NCBI GenBank assembly: GCA_964356745.1
Contig: CAYHIW010000004.1
Span: 1 to 29,044, forward strand
Direction: 5' to 3'
DNA from: CAYHIW01 sp964356745
GTDB lineage: Bacteria; Patescibacteriota; Microgenomatia; UBA1406; GWC2-37-13
DNA: 29,044 bases
Shown: positions 1-7,844 of the stretch, piece by piece
How the letters are laid out: the number at the start of each line of letters is the position of its first letter
How positions within the stretch are numbered: position 1 is the stretch's first letter
Notes under the pieces: generated by a model
What the model was told of the DNA's origin: nothing
The model's database searches: none
The model's input: only the letters and a program-made list of their open reading frames with translations
Position numbers and translations under genes: made by a program

Positions 1-43
1 ACGTTTACTTCAATACGTTGAAAGAGTTCATAACAGAAGTAAC

Positions 44-997
44 TTAGAGGAGGTCGGAGGGTTTGCGGAAGATTTTTGGTTTAAGCCATTCTTTTTCACC
101 TTCGTCATCTTGATCGTCTTGAATACCACCGTTTCCACCTTCTTCGAAGTCGTCATCTTCGTACTCGACGTCTTCAATGGTAGGAGAAGCTTGTTTTTCA
201 ATGATACCTATGCGTCCGGGAATGGTCATGCGTTGAGGTTTTTGCTGGGGAGTTTGAGTGTTAACTCCGGGTTTTTGAGCACCAGCTTTGAGAAGTTGTG
301 CAACGTGTTCAAATGTTTCGGCATTTGCAGTTGGAGCAGTAAAGTTATTGGTTGCGGCAACAACACCAGTGTAAAGATTTGTTGCGATATCGCGATCAAT
401 TGCTGCTTTAAGTGCAGTAAGTACCATCAATACCAGTTCGGACGTAGAAGAGATGCTGCGGCTTACAATGTTTACGGTTCCATAGAAACTATTCGTGACA
501 TGTCGGTCAATATTGATAAGCTTCTTTCCTTTAAATTGATCCTGATTTTTAGCAAAAAGAGAGCCTAAAGCACGAGGATTAGGCGTGTCGATCGTAACGA
601 TAAAATCAACCGATCCTCCAGAATAACCAAACTTAACTTGTTCTGGGTCGAGTTTTGGGTGGTTTGCGCCAGGCGTAACAACAATATTAAATTCATCTCC
701 CTGTATAAAGTAGTCAACACGATCTGCAGAGCCGTCAGTATAAGGAAAAGAAACGACAAGATTATCACCTGAAGTTGCGATTGATGGTTGGAATTTATCG
801 GCTGCAACAAGGTTTGAGGATACTTTTGAACTTGAAGCTAAAGAAACGTTTTTTCCCAGCTGATTTAGTCCAAGATATAAGGCTGTAGCAGCTGCAATTG
901 AATCTGGAGTAGCATTCTCTGGAATACAGATAACTCCGGAGTTAGCTCCTTGAATTGCCTCGACGACTTTTTGAAGGGAGAGACGGTTGGGATTCAT
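44..997 (-). CDS. Degenerate DHH-family (NrnA/MgpA-like) phosphoesterase homologue
   Basis: This 317-aa protein resembles bacterial DHH-family phosphoesterases (NrnA/MgpA, which degrade nano-RNA or pAp). The fold's landmarks are visible in order: a motif-I-like segment at about residues 25-40 (ending PDSIAAATAL), a strand with Asp137 (VTIDTPN), the DHH motif as NIDRH at 162-166 (DRH instead of DHH), and GVVAATNNF at 211-219, where family members usually have an Asp. Several metal ligands therefore look lost: the motif-I His and one Asp, the first His of DHH, and the motif-IV Asp. The C-terminal DHHA1 domain (GGGH type) is missing; a Pro/Gln linker and a very acidic tail at about 279-303 replace it. 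It starts 1 base after the infB stop and is surely co-transcribed with nusA-infB. Related operons often place a DHH gene here after rbfA. Catalytic activity is doubtful; a binding role is an inference. Confidence 0.7.
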   Translation of the reverse strand: MNPNRLSLQKVVEAIQGANSGVICIPENATPDSIAAATALYLGLNQLGKNVSLASSSKVSSNLVAADKFQPSIATSGDNLVVSFPYTDGSADRVDYFIQGDEFNIVVTPGANHPKLDPEQVKFGYSGGSVDFIVTIDTPNPRALGSLFAKNQDQFKGKKLINIDRHVTNSFYGTVNIVSRSISSTSELVLMVLTALKAAIDRDIATNLYTGVVAATNNFTAPTANAETFEHVAQLLKAGAQKPGVNTQTPQQKPQRMTIPGRIGIIEKQASPTIEDVEYEDDDFEEGGNGGIQDDQDDEGEKEWLKPKIFRKPSDLL

Positions 998-998
998 A

Positions 999-2441
999 CT
1001 ACAGGATGAATTTTATCACGTCACCTACTTTGATGTCAAGTTCAGGGGAGAAGAGCATTCCTGCTTCTTGGTCTTTTTTGACCTCTTCAACTGTCTTTGC
1101 TCTTTGACGAAGAGAAATGATTTTTGTCTTACCGACTTTATTTTTGTCTCGAAATACTTCCACATTGTCGCCTATATTAGCCTTGCCTTTGGTTACTTTT
1201 ATTCCAAATACTTTTTCTTTTTCAATGATAAAGACCGCGGCAATTTTTGCTTCACCCTTAGTATTCTTTTCGCTTTCTTCTTTTTCTTTCATGAGACTAC
1301 TTACTTCCGTAAGTTCGTCGAGAAGTTCATAAATAATATTATAGGTTTTGATTACAACCTTTTCTTGTTTAGCGAGATCAACGACGTCACTATTTGGTTT
1401 TACATTAAATCCAATAACAATCGACTTAGTAGTTTTAGCTAAAAAGAGATCTGATTTATTAATCTCTCCTACACCAGAAAGGGCGACCTTCACATTTTTG
1501 TTTTTTTCAATACTGTTTAGTATAGCCTCAAGTGAGCCTTGAACGTCTGCCTTAAGAATGACCGAAAGCCTTTTTTCTGTCTGTGTGTTAAGCACGTCTT
1601 CAATGCTGAATTTTTTTGGAGGCGTAACGTCTACTATTGGTTTTGCTGCAATTTCTGGGTTTGTTGAAATAAGAGTTCCGACCGCTGGTAGTTCTTCAAA
1701 TCCCAAAAGCTCAAACGGAGTAGAAGGTGCAACTTCTTTTGCTCGTATTCCCTGGTCATTAGTGAGAGATCTGATTTTGGTTTTTTTAGTCTCAAAATAA
1801 ATAGTGTCGCCTGTGTGGAGTGTTCCGTCTTTAATTACGGCGTGTACTACTAAACCATGTTTATCTTTTTTGGTTTCAATAATATATGCTTGTGGAGCGT
1901 TGGAAAGTTCACAAGTCAAATTAAGATCAGAGGACAAGAGAAGAATCGACTCTAGAAGTTCTTTGACGCCAGCTCCGGTTTTGGCTGAGACACCCATAAA
2001 TAGAGCGGTGCCTCCTTTGCTTTCCACCTGAATATTGTGTTTAAGCAGGTCATTTTTGATTTTTTCTGGTTTTGCGTCCGGTAGGTCAATTTTGTTTGCA
2101 ATGATGATGTAGGGGATGTTTGCTGCTTTTATATGGGCAATTGATTCGATTGTCTGAGGCATTACCGAATCTTTGGCATCTACGATCAATAAAACAATGT
2201 CCGCGACCTCAGCTCCGCGAGCACGTAACTTGGTAAATGCTTCATGTCCGGGAGTGTCAATGAAGGTAATCTTGCTGGTATGATAATCTTTAATACCGGT
2301 ATCTATTTCGTAAGCTCCGATACTCTGAGTGATTCCACCATGTTCTTTTGTTGCGACATTGCTTTTGCGAATGTAGTCGAGCAGTGTGGTTTTGCCGTGA
2401 TCAACATGGCCTAAAATAGCTACAATAGGAGGTCTGTACAT
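999..2441 (-). CDS. infB: Translation initiation factor IF-2 (short form)
   Basis: IF-2 is the GTPase that places initiator tRNA on the 30S subunit and promotes 50S joining. All G motifs are visible: GHVDHGKT at 11-18, GGITQSIGAY at 35-44, DTPGH at 62-66, NKID at 116-119 and SAK at 152-154. The GTPase is followed by the beta-barrel domain II, domain III (VILKADVQGSLEAI) and the C-terminal tRNA-binding barrel. At 480 aa it begins directly at the GTPase; the long N-terminal region of typical bacterial IF-2 (around 890 aa in E. coli) is absent. The ATG lies 2 bases after the nusA stop and no coding extension is possible upstream in this frame without entering nusA. It is the middle gene of nusA-infB-DHH. 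Confidence 0.97.
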   Translation of the reverse strand: MYRPPIVAILGHVDHGKTTLLDYIRKSNVATKEHGGITQSIGAYEIDTGIKDYHTSKITFIDTPGHEAFTKLRARGAEVADIVLLIVDAKDSVMPQTIESIAHIKAANIPYIIIANKIDLPDAKPEKIKNDLLKHNIQVESKGGTALFMGVSAKTGAGVKELLESILLLSSDLNLTCELSNAPQAYIIETKKDKHGLVVHAVIKDGTLHTGDTIYFETKKTKIRSLTNDQGIRAKEVAPSTPFELLGFEELPAVGTLISTNPEIAAKPIVDVTPPKKFSIEDVLNTQTEKRLSVILKADVQGSLEAILNSIEKNKNVKVALSGVGEINKSDLFLAKTTKSIVIGFNVKPNSDVVDLAKQEKVVIKTYNIIYELLDELTEVSSLMKEKEESEKNTKGEAKIAAVFIIEKEKVFGIKVTKGKANIGDNVEVFRDKNKVGKTKIISLRQRAKTVEEVKKDQEAGMLFSPELDIKVGDVIKFIL

Positions 2442-2443
2442 AA

Positions 2444-3490
2444 TTATAATGTTGATTCTTCTTTTGTTGAGGGTTGTTCTTCTGGAGCTTTTTCAACTGG
2501 GGTTTCGGTTGGGACTGGTTCTTTTCCTGGGATTTGGACTATATCAATAGTATATCCAGTAAGTTCTGATGCAAGATTTACATTGATACCGCTTTTTCCG
2601 ATGGCAAGCGGAGCTTGACTTTCTTCAACAACGACCTTTGCTTTATGTTCTTTTTCGTCGAGTTCAACTTCGTTTATCTTTGCTGGTGAAAGAGCGGAAA
2701 TAAGGAAGAGTTTTTCGTCTTTATTCCACTGGATAATATCAATCTTTTCATCATCACCAAGTTCATTAGTAACTGTTTGTACTCTAATTCCTTTTTGACC
2801 AACACACGCTCCGACGGGGTCAACGCCACCTTGCGCGCTAAAAACTGCAATTTTTGCTCGTTCTCCTGGCTCACGGACAACTTTTTTAATTTCAACTGTT
2901 CCGTTTGCGATTTCTGGAACTTCTTTTTTAAAGAGTTCTGCAATTAAAGAAGGGTTTGTTCGAGATATGATAATTCTAGAATTCCCAAATTTATCTTCAG
3001 AAATTTCCTTAAGGTAAAACACAAAACTTGCATTAACAACATATTTTTCACTTCTAACTTGTTCTTCTCTAGGAAGGAGCGCTTCAACTTTGCCAATATC
3101 AACATATGCGTTGTATCCGTCATATCGGATAACGCGACCACGAACGACCGATCCCATCTGACCTTTGTAGTGAGAAATGACGGTTTTCTTTTCAACTTCG
3201 CGGATTTTTTGTAATATGACTTGTTTAGCAGTTTGCGCGGCTATTCGTCCAAAGCCGGGTGGGGTAATATCAGTTCCTTCTTTAAGTACGCGAGCCTCTC
3301 CTGTTTCACGATTAACTTTTATATTAAGCGTAAGATCTTCTTCTGATTCAATGACATTGCCTGTAGTTTCTTTTTTGTAAGCTGCGAGAATTGCACCTTC
3401 AATAGAAGTGATAACGTCTTCAATAGAAATTCCTCGTTCTGTTGCTACTTGATTTAGAGCCAGGGCAAACTCACTTTTCACAATACTCAT
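2444..3490 (-). CDS. nusA: Transcription elongation/termination factor NusA
   Basis: NusA binds RNA polymerase and nascent RNA and modulates pausing, termination and antitermination. The 348-aa sequence shows the N-terminal polymerase-binding domain (1 to about 105), an S1 domain (RGRVIRYDGYNAYVDIGKVEALLP, split here by eye at about 115-140), KH1 with GACVGQKGIRVQTV, and KH2 with AIGKSGINVNLASELTG near residue 300. A short Pro/Glu/Thr-rich tail follows; the acidic repeats of the E. coli protein are absent, as in most bacteria. It is first in the nusA-infB-DHH unit. A TAGAAT -10 box ends 7 bases before the ATG, so it may have its own leaderless promoter even though the upstream unknown gene and rplY point the same way. 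Confidence 0.97.
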   Translation of the reverse strand: MSIVKSEFALALNQVATERGISIEDVITSIEGAILAAYKKETTGNVIESEEDLTLNIKVNRETGEARVLKEGTDITPPGFGRIAAQTAKQVILQKIREVEKKTVISHYKGQMGSVVRGRVIRYDGYNAYVDIGKVEALLPREEQVRSEKYVVNASFVFYLKEISEDKFGNSRIIISRTNPSLIAELFKKEVPEIANGTVEIKKVVREPGERAKIAVFSAQGGVDPVGACVGQKGIRVQTVTNELGDDEKIDIIQWNKDEKLFLISALSPAKINEVELDEKEHKAKVVVEESQAPLAIGKSGINVNLASELTGYTIDIVQIPGKEPVPTETPVEKAPEEQPSTKEESTL

Positions 3491-3497
3491 GAACCCA

Positions 3498-3526
3498 ATT
3501 CTAGCAGATCTTAAGCTCGAAATAAA
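3498..3526 (-). promoter_or_regulatory. Predicted nusA promoter, leaderless type
   Basis: On the minus strand TAGAAT (3498-3503, 5/6 match to TATAAT) lies 7 bases before the nusA ATG, with a weak -35 candidate TTTATT (3521-3526) at 17 bases. Predicted transcription would start at or within a base or two of the ATG. The site lies just past and inside the end of the upstream unknown gene. Confidence 0.5.
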
Positions 3527-3945
3527 GCGCGAGTGGTCAATCCCTCTCCATTTTCTTCGAAATGATTGTGGAATAGTCCTGTTGGAGTTATGTCGTGGGG
3601 CGGTATCGGTATTCTTGAGCGAATAGCAATTCCCTGTAGTTCATCAGGGTTATCTTTTGTCGAGTGACCAAACCACTGAATGCCATCAATGTTTGCTGCA
3701 AAATTCATTCGTTGTTCACCTGAGAATTCACGACCTATCATTGTAGGAAATATTATTCCGCTGAATGTTCCAGGATCCTTTAGATGAGAAATAACGAGTA
3801 GTCCAATCACGTGTAAACAAGGACGATCGATAGGGGATGTTTGATCGTAGGCTTTAATGGTCAACTTATCAAGTTCGAAGTCTACATTGTGGATTTTACC
3901 ACTTACACGACTTTGAGAGAATACAAAAGGATGAAGCTCTTTCAT
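3511..3945 (-). CDS. Hypothetical protein, 144 aa
   Basis: I do not recognise this protein. The start is the ATG at 3945, one base after the L25 stop, with an AAGGAT ribosome-binding-like sequence just upstream; a longer in-frame start would only read the lysine-rich 3' end of the L25 gene out of frame. The 144 residues look soluble: no signal peptide or membrane segment, mixed polar and beta-type stretches, a single Cys, and His residues scattered through the chain including a clustered FHNHFEENGEG near the C-terminus. It is sandwiched between rplY and nusA, so co-expression with translation/transcription genes is likely. Function unknown. Confidence 0.75.
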   Translation of the reverse strand: MKELHPFVFSQSRVSGKIHNVDFELDKLTIKAYDQTSPIDRPCLHVIGLLVISHLKDPGTFSGIIFPTMIGREFSGEQRMNFAANIDGIQWFGHSTKDNPDELQGIAIRSRIPIPPHDITPTGLFHNHFEENGEGLTTRALFRA

Positions 3946-3946
3946 G

Positions 3947-4684
3947 TTATCCTTGTTTTTTTTCTTTTTTCTCTTCTTTCTTTTCTTCCTGGGCTTTTTC
4001 TTTTGGCGTTTCTTTGCTTTCTTCAACAGGTTGTTCTCCTTCTTCAACTTTTTCGGTCAAGACTTCTGGGGCTTCTTGAGTTGTTTCTGGAGTTACGCTT
4101 TCTTCCTTGTGAGCAGTAACTAAGATAAGAATCTTCTCTGGGTCATCTTTAAACACGTACTTTGGAGATTGAGTAAGATCTTTAATTTTAATCTCTGCAC
4201 CAATTTCAGTAAGTTTCGAAACGTCAACTTCAATATCGTGTGGAATATCATCTGGAAGAGCTTCGACTATAACATGATCGGTCTGCGTGAGAAGAACTCC
4301 GTTCTTTTCGTGAACGGCAGGAGCTTCGTTTACAATACGTATTGGAACAGTGGTCTCGAGTTTTTTCAAAAGATCGATCTTTCTAAAATCAACGTGAATA
4401 ACGTGATTGTTGATTGGGTGGTGTTGAACTTGTCGAATAAGTACAGGAATCTCTTGTTTTTCAACGTCTACGTAAACAACACCAGTCTCACCAGCTGCCT
4501 TGTGGATTTTATTAAATTCTTTACCCTCAATCGAGATAGAGAGAGATTTAAAATCAGGGCCAAAAATATTTGAGGGAATTTTACCCCCGTGTCGTAATTT
4601 TCTTAGTTGTTTTCCAAACGTAGTTCTTTTCTCAGCAATAAGATGAAGTTTTTGATCGGATTTTACTGTTTTAGTCTTAGTCAT
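3947..4684 (-). CDS. rplY: 50S ribosomal protein L25 (CTC/TL5 type)
   Basis: L25 binds 5S rRNA in the large subunit. The 245-aa protein has the L25 N-terminal domain (about 10-100: RTTFGKQLRKLRHGGKIPSN, then EIPVLIRQVQHHPINNHVIHVDF in pieces) and the TL5/CTC C-terminal beta domain (about 105-190, with VPIRIVNEAPAVHEKNGVL and LPDDIPHDIEVDVSKL). Beyond about 195 there is a Glu/Lys/Pro low-complexity tail ending in a Lys/Glu run. It starts 2 bases after the DUF4012 gene stop and ends 1 base before the next gene, so it is inside an operon. The low-complexity tail is common in CTC-type L25 and should be disordered. Confidence 0.95.
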   Translation of the reverse strand: MTKTKTVKSDQKLHLIAEKRTTFGKQLRKLRHGGKIPSNIFGPDFKSLSISIEGKEFNKIHKAAGETGVVYVDVEKQEIPVLIRQVQHHPINNHVIHVDFRKIDLLKKLETTVPIRIVNEAPAVHEKNGVLLTQTDHVIVEALPDDIPHDIEVDVSKLTEIGAEIKIKDLTQSPKYVFKDDPEKILILVTAHKEESVTPETTQEAPEVLTEKVEEGEQPVEESKETPKEKAQEEKKEEKKEKKQG

Positions 4685-4686
4685 AG

Positions 4687-6876
4687 TTATTGTTTTTGTA
4701 ATTCGACAATGAAAATTTTATCGGTCGATAGTAATGTATTATAGAAAATTCGGTTCTCTTTTACAAGCGGGTTAAAATTCTGGTTGATAAACTTGATGTT
4801 CGAATCTGCAATTAACTCAAAAGTTACGCCGGCATTTTCGGATCCGATTTGTTTTTGGAGAATGAGCTGATAGACGTTTTTGCCTTTTTTCAAAGGTTGT
4901 GTAAAGTGATAGGAGAGCGTGACCTCGCTTGTATGTTGACTCTTAAGCATTACCGGAAACACGACAGTTTGATGTTCTCCCGTTTCCGACACTACTTCAT
5001 CAATTAAGACACCATCTTTAATTACCTGATCAAGTTCGACATTATTAGGCAGAAGGATACTTAAGAATATGGTGCCACTTTTCTCCATCGGGTTTAATTT
5101 AAGCTGTATGGTAGAGTTGACGACATCTTCAGCGTCAACATTTACTTTGTACGCAATATTTCTTTGAACGGCAATGGTATCAGTTTGATTTTGAGGAGAG
5201 ACAATGGCGGGGTATGCAAAGTCTGCTATGCAATTTTGAGACTCCAAAAAACATCCATAACCAATAATATTTCCTGACCAGTAGAGAGAGTCTAATTGTT
5301 TTTGTTCTTGGATATTTTCAGACAGAATTGCGATGGCTCTGCTGTCAAAGGCACTTTTCAGGTGAGTAAGCAGGCGAGAAGGACTTGTGTTTGGTAATTG
5401 TGAAACCAATTGGTTGAGAATTTTTTGAATAAAAATACTACCTTTTTTACTTTTTTGTTTTTCAAAAAGATTGCGTGCATTAACCACTCCTTCCTCAGAA
5501 AAGTACATACCGTCAGTGGCCTTAAGTAATTCAGACAGTCCCTTATAGGTAACGAGAACCACTCCTTGATAGTTAGAAGCATATTGGCTATTTTGCATAA
5601 GCGTCTTTAATCGACTGTAATTTTTAGTGAGGTCTTGCGAGGTAAGGGCGTGTGAAGGAAGAATGTAAGGATCCGAAACGAAAGGTTGAGAGCTTTCAGT
5701 TGGTTCAATTCTTGTCGTTATGGTCGGTGTAATTTTGGAAACGTTGACAAGTTCTATTTTTCGAATTGCGAAGTCTTTTATAGTGATCGATCCAATTGCG
5801 TCTACTATTCCTCCACCCGGCCACAGTCGATTATTATCAACCATAATTAGCATGTATTTTTTTTCAGAAGTACCACTGAGTACTTCTTGGATTGAGGAGA
5901 CAATAGAAGGGATTTTTTCACTGATTTCAAGTGCGGTATTAAGATTGCTTTTGATGGTTCTGGTTTCTTCGGTAAACGTTGGCAGTTTTTGAATAAGAAC
6001 CTGGGCGCCTATTCTGAATTGTTTTACGTCGGAGTTTATTTTGTCAAATCGAGTCATCAATTCTTGTTTTTCCGCCTCTGTTTTTTGCTGTTTTGAGATA
6101 AGCGTAAGTATTTGTTTTGCATTCTCTTCAATAGTAATAGAAGACTCAAGCGTGTTGGCAAGTTTATTGTTGAGATCTGAAAGTGAATCGGTGAGAAAAC
6201 CAAAAGGAAAGAGAAGATAAATAGGACGGATGGGATGGTAAAGCGTAGTTGCTGTTCTGGAGAGGATGTTTCCAATCTCTAATTCTGTTTTTCCCAATGA
6301 AGAATACCCCTGATAATAGGCAATAAATCCTCCCAAATAGAGAATGTTAATAAGTGCAAAAAAACTAATAATAGTACTGAGAGTCGTATAAACAATTCTT
6401 TTTTTGGTAAAAAATGAAGCTTTATTATCGTTTTGTTGGTGAGTATTATTGCGGCTTGAGGCGTGAGTGTGACGCGTACGAAGATGAAGATGTGCTTCAG
6501 AGCTTTTACTTAAGGCAAACCAGATAATCCTATCAATATCGTCTTTGGTGCATTCGTCTTTATCCAGACTCACTGTCTTAATTGAAGGAAGCTTGGCGTA
6601 ATTTTTCAAATGCCTTTTAACCGCATTTTTACTATTGGTAAACAGAAAGATACAGTGTGGATGTTTTTTTTCCTCAAAGGTTTTTTGAGGAATTTCCTTG
6701 TTAACAATAAATACGATGTCAAATCGGGAGAGAGAGTTGGGTAGTTCAGAAGACACGTACACAGTTGCATTTGTTTCTTCGAGAGTTGAAGTCAGTAGTT
6801 CTCTTAGTTGGGTTTTTTTTGACTCTACAATGAGAACGTGTTGCTTCTTTTCGAGAGTCTCGGTTATTAACCTCAT
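4687..6876 (-). CDS. DUF4012 membrane-anchored protein
   Basis: This 729-aa protein has one clear membrane segment at about 161-187 and a large extracytoplasmic region carrying the DUF4012 signature (YMLIMVDNNRLWPGGG at 341-356, followed by a beta-rich stretch). DUF4012 proteins are widespread in CPR and Gram-positive bacteria; their role is not established but they are usually linked to the cell surface and glycans. Residues 1-125 precede the membrane segment and would be cytoplasmic: alternating strands and helices (HVLIVESKKTQLRELL, RFDIVFIVNK) suggest a Rossmann- or receiver-like domain without recognisable catalytic residues. A coiled-coil-like stretch lies at about 245-330. It heads the minus-strand run leading to rplY and is divergent from the cytidylyltransferase gene with only 22 bases between starts. 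Confidence 0.85.
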   Translation of the reverse strand: MRLITETLEKKQHVLIVESKKTQLRELLTSTLEETNATVYVSSELPNSLSRFDIVFIVNKEIPQKTFEEKKHPHCIFLFTNSKNAVKRHLKNYAKLPSIKTVSLDKDECTKDDIDRIIWFALSKSSEAHLHLRTRHTHASSRNNTHQQNDNKASFFTKKRIVYTTLSTIISFFALINILYLGGFIAYYQGYSSLGKTELEIGNILSRTATTLYHPIRPIYLLFPFGFLTDSLSDLNNKLANTLESSITIEENAKQILTLISKQQKTEAEKQELMTRFDKINSDVKQFRIGAQVLIQKLPTFTEETRTIKSNLNTALEISEKIPSIVSSIQEVLSGTSEKKYMLIMVDNNRLWPGGGIVDAIGSITIKDFAIRKIELVNVSKITPTITTRIEPTESSQPFVSDPYILPSHALTSQDLTKNYSRLKTLMQNSQYASNYQGVVLVTYKGLSELLKATDGMYFSEEGVVNARNLFEKQKSKKGSIFIQKILNQLVSQLPNTSPSRLLTHLKSAFDSRAIAILSENIQEQKQLDSLYWSGNIIGYGCFLESQNCIADFAYPAIVSPQNQTDTIAVQRNIAYKVNVDAEDVVNSTIQLKLNPMEKSGTIFLSILLPNNVELDQVIKDGVLIDEVVSETGEHQTVVFPVMLKSQHTSEVTLSYHFTQPLKKGKNVYQLILQKQIGSENAGVTFELIADSNIKFINQNFNPLVKENRIFYNTLLSTDKIFIVELQKQ

Positions 6877-6892
6877 CTAAATATTGTATAAT
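6864..6892. promoter_or_regulatory. Shared divergent promoter with overlapping -10 boxes
   Basis: The 22 bases between the divergent starts contain TATAAT on the plus strand (6887-6892, 6 bases before GTG 6899) and TACAAT on the minus strand (revcomp of 6883-6888, 7 bases before ATG 6876). The two hexamers overlap by two bases. A weak plus-strand -35, TTATTA at 6864-6869, sits 17 bases upstream. Both mRNAs would be leaderless, and the two polymerases would compete for the same DNA. Confidence 0.6.
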
Positions 6893-6898
6893 GTTGCG

Positions 6899-7324
6899 GT
6901 GAAAAAGAAGGAGGTTCTTGTTGGTGGATGCTTTGATGTTCTTCATTACGGACATGTTATTTTTTTGACAAACGCAAAAAAAGAAGGTGACGTTCTAACC
7001 GTATTACTAGAATCTGACGAGGCAATTATTAAGCGTAAAAAAAGAAAACCAATTCATGATCAAAAGCAAAGAGCGTTTATTCTTTCATCACTTCGGGTGG
7101 TGGATCGAGTAGTTTCTTTATCTAAAACGTTATCTCATAATGAATATGACGATATGGTTAAGAAGATAAAACCTGACGTGATCGCAATCACCAATGGTGA
7201 TCCATACACGATTCACAAACAAAAACAAGCAGATATGATTGGGGCAAAATTAGTAACCGTTACAGACCGTCTTATTTTTTCAAGTACTCGTTTAATACAA
7301 AATGGCACTTTTTCTCGCAATTAA
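6899..7324 (+). CDS. Cytidylyltransferase-like (HxGH) nucleotidyltransferase
   Basis: The 141-aa protein belongs to the HxGH nucleotidyltransferase superfamily (TagD glycerol-3-phosphate cytidylyltransferase, RfaE C-domain, archaeal-type FAD synthase). The GGCFDVLHYGH segment carries the nucleotide-binding HYGH at 16-19, and FSSTR near the C-terminus matches the family's second signature, usually ISTT/TSTS-like. These enzymes transfer a nucleotide from CTP or ATP to a phosphorylated substrate; the substrate here cannot be read from sequence. I prefer the GTG start at 6899 because a TATAAT box at 6887-6892 would overlap any upstream start (a TTG at 6884 is in frame). It overlaps the next gene by 23 bases. 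Confidence 0.85.
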   Translation: MKKKEVLVGGCFDVLHYGHVIFLTNAKKEGDVLTVLLESDEAIIKRKKRKPIHDQKQRAFILSSLRVVDRVVSLSKTLSHNEYDDMVKKIKPDVIAITNGDPYTIHKQKQADMIGAKLVTVTDRLIFSSTRLIQNGTFSRN

Positions 7325-7844
7325 ACTACCGGAAGAAAAGGCAGAAGAATTATCTCTTCAACTGTCTGATCTTAAAAAAACATATCCTGATTTTCGTTGG
7401 GTAGCTCCTTCTGATTATCATATCACCGTCCAGTTTATCGGAGAAATATCAGACGTGGATCGGCTCAAGAATAAAATCGAAAAAGCTATTTTTGAGATTC
7501 CATCGTTTTATTTGTTTGCTCAGGAGGCAGATCTGTTTTTCAGACAAACGCTCGTGATGTATGTTGGAGTTCATAGGAACAGAATGCTGCGAAATCTTAT
7601 GGACGTAGTGCGCGAGGAGTTGCATCTTAAAGAGAAAAAAGGGAAGGAGTTTATGCCTCATTTGACGTTTGCGCGGTATCGAATACCATCAAAACAACAA
7701 TATCTACTTATAAAGAAAAAAGTCCAAAGACTCAAAGTAGAGTTAGGGTTTCTAGTAACTCAAATAACGCTGTTTGACAGCGTTATTGAGAATAACAAAT
7801 CTCAGTACAAAATAGTTGCAGAATTTCCGCTCGTAAGCGAATAA
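7302..7844 (+). CDS. thpR: 2'-5' RNA ligase / cyclic phosphodiesterase-like protein (2H family)
   Basis: The 180-aa protein is of the 2H phosphoesterase superfamily (LigT/ThpR). Both catalytic tetrapeptides are present at the expected spacing: HITV at 40-43 and HLTF at 120-123. ThpR hydrolyses 2',3'-cyclic phosphates and can join tRNA halves by a 2'-5' bond in vitro; the physiological role is uncertain in the whole family. The length is normal. It overlaps the 3' end of the cytidylyltransferase gene, so the two are likely translationally coupled. Its stop codon ends exactly one base before the stop of the convergent DUF5679 gene. The 3' part holds a strong hairpin (7759-7790). Confidence 0.9.
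   Translation: MALFLAIKLPEEKAEELSLQLSDLKKTYPDFRWVAPSDYHITVQFIGEISDVDRLKNKIEKAIFEIPSFYLFAQEADLFFRQTLVMYVGVHRNRMLRNLMDVVREELHLKEKKGKEFMPHLTFARYRIPSKQQYLLIKKKVQRLKVELGFLVTQITLFDSVIENNKSQYKIVAEFPLVSE
7759..7790. repeat. Perfect 10-bp inverted repeat near a convergent gene junction
   Basis: AATAACGCTG (7763-7772), loop TTTGA, CAGCGTTATT (7778-7787); the pairing extends by four more pairs past a one-base bulge to 7759 and 7790. It lies inside the RNA ligase gene, 55-85 bases beyond the DUF5679 stop on the minus strand. No strong T-run follows on either strand, so a classic intrinsic terminator is unlikely, though a weak terminator or transcript-end stabiliser for the minus-strand pair is possible. 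Confidence 0.6.

Noticed and set aside
1..43. A gene start downstream of the DHH gene on the minus strand
   Set aside because: The ATG at 31 runs into a stop after eight codons; no other signal is visible in these 43 bases.
987..1442. Open frame of 151 codons on the plus strand inside infB
   Set aside because: Phe/Tyr-rich product typical of antisense to Lys/Glu-rich coding; infB is certain here.
2442..2455. TATAAT on the minus strand just before the infB ATG
   Set aside because: It ends only 2-3 bases before the ATG, so the transcript would start inside the gene; it overlaps the nusA stop and is best seen as chance.
3946..4047. Longer lysine-rich N-terminus for the 144-aa unknown gene
   Set aside because: These bases are the 3' low-complexity end of rplY read in another frame; the resulting Lys/Arg run is an artefact. 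The ATG at 3945 right after the L25 stop fits the operon spacing.
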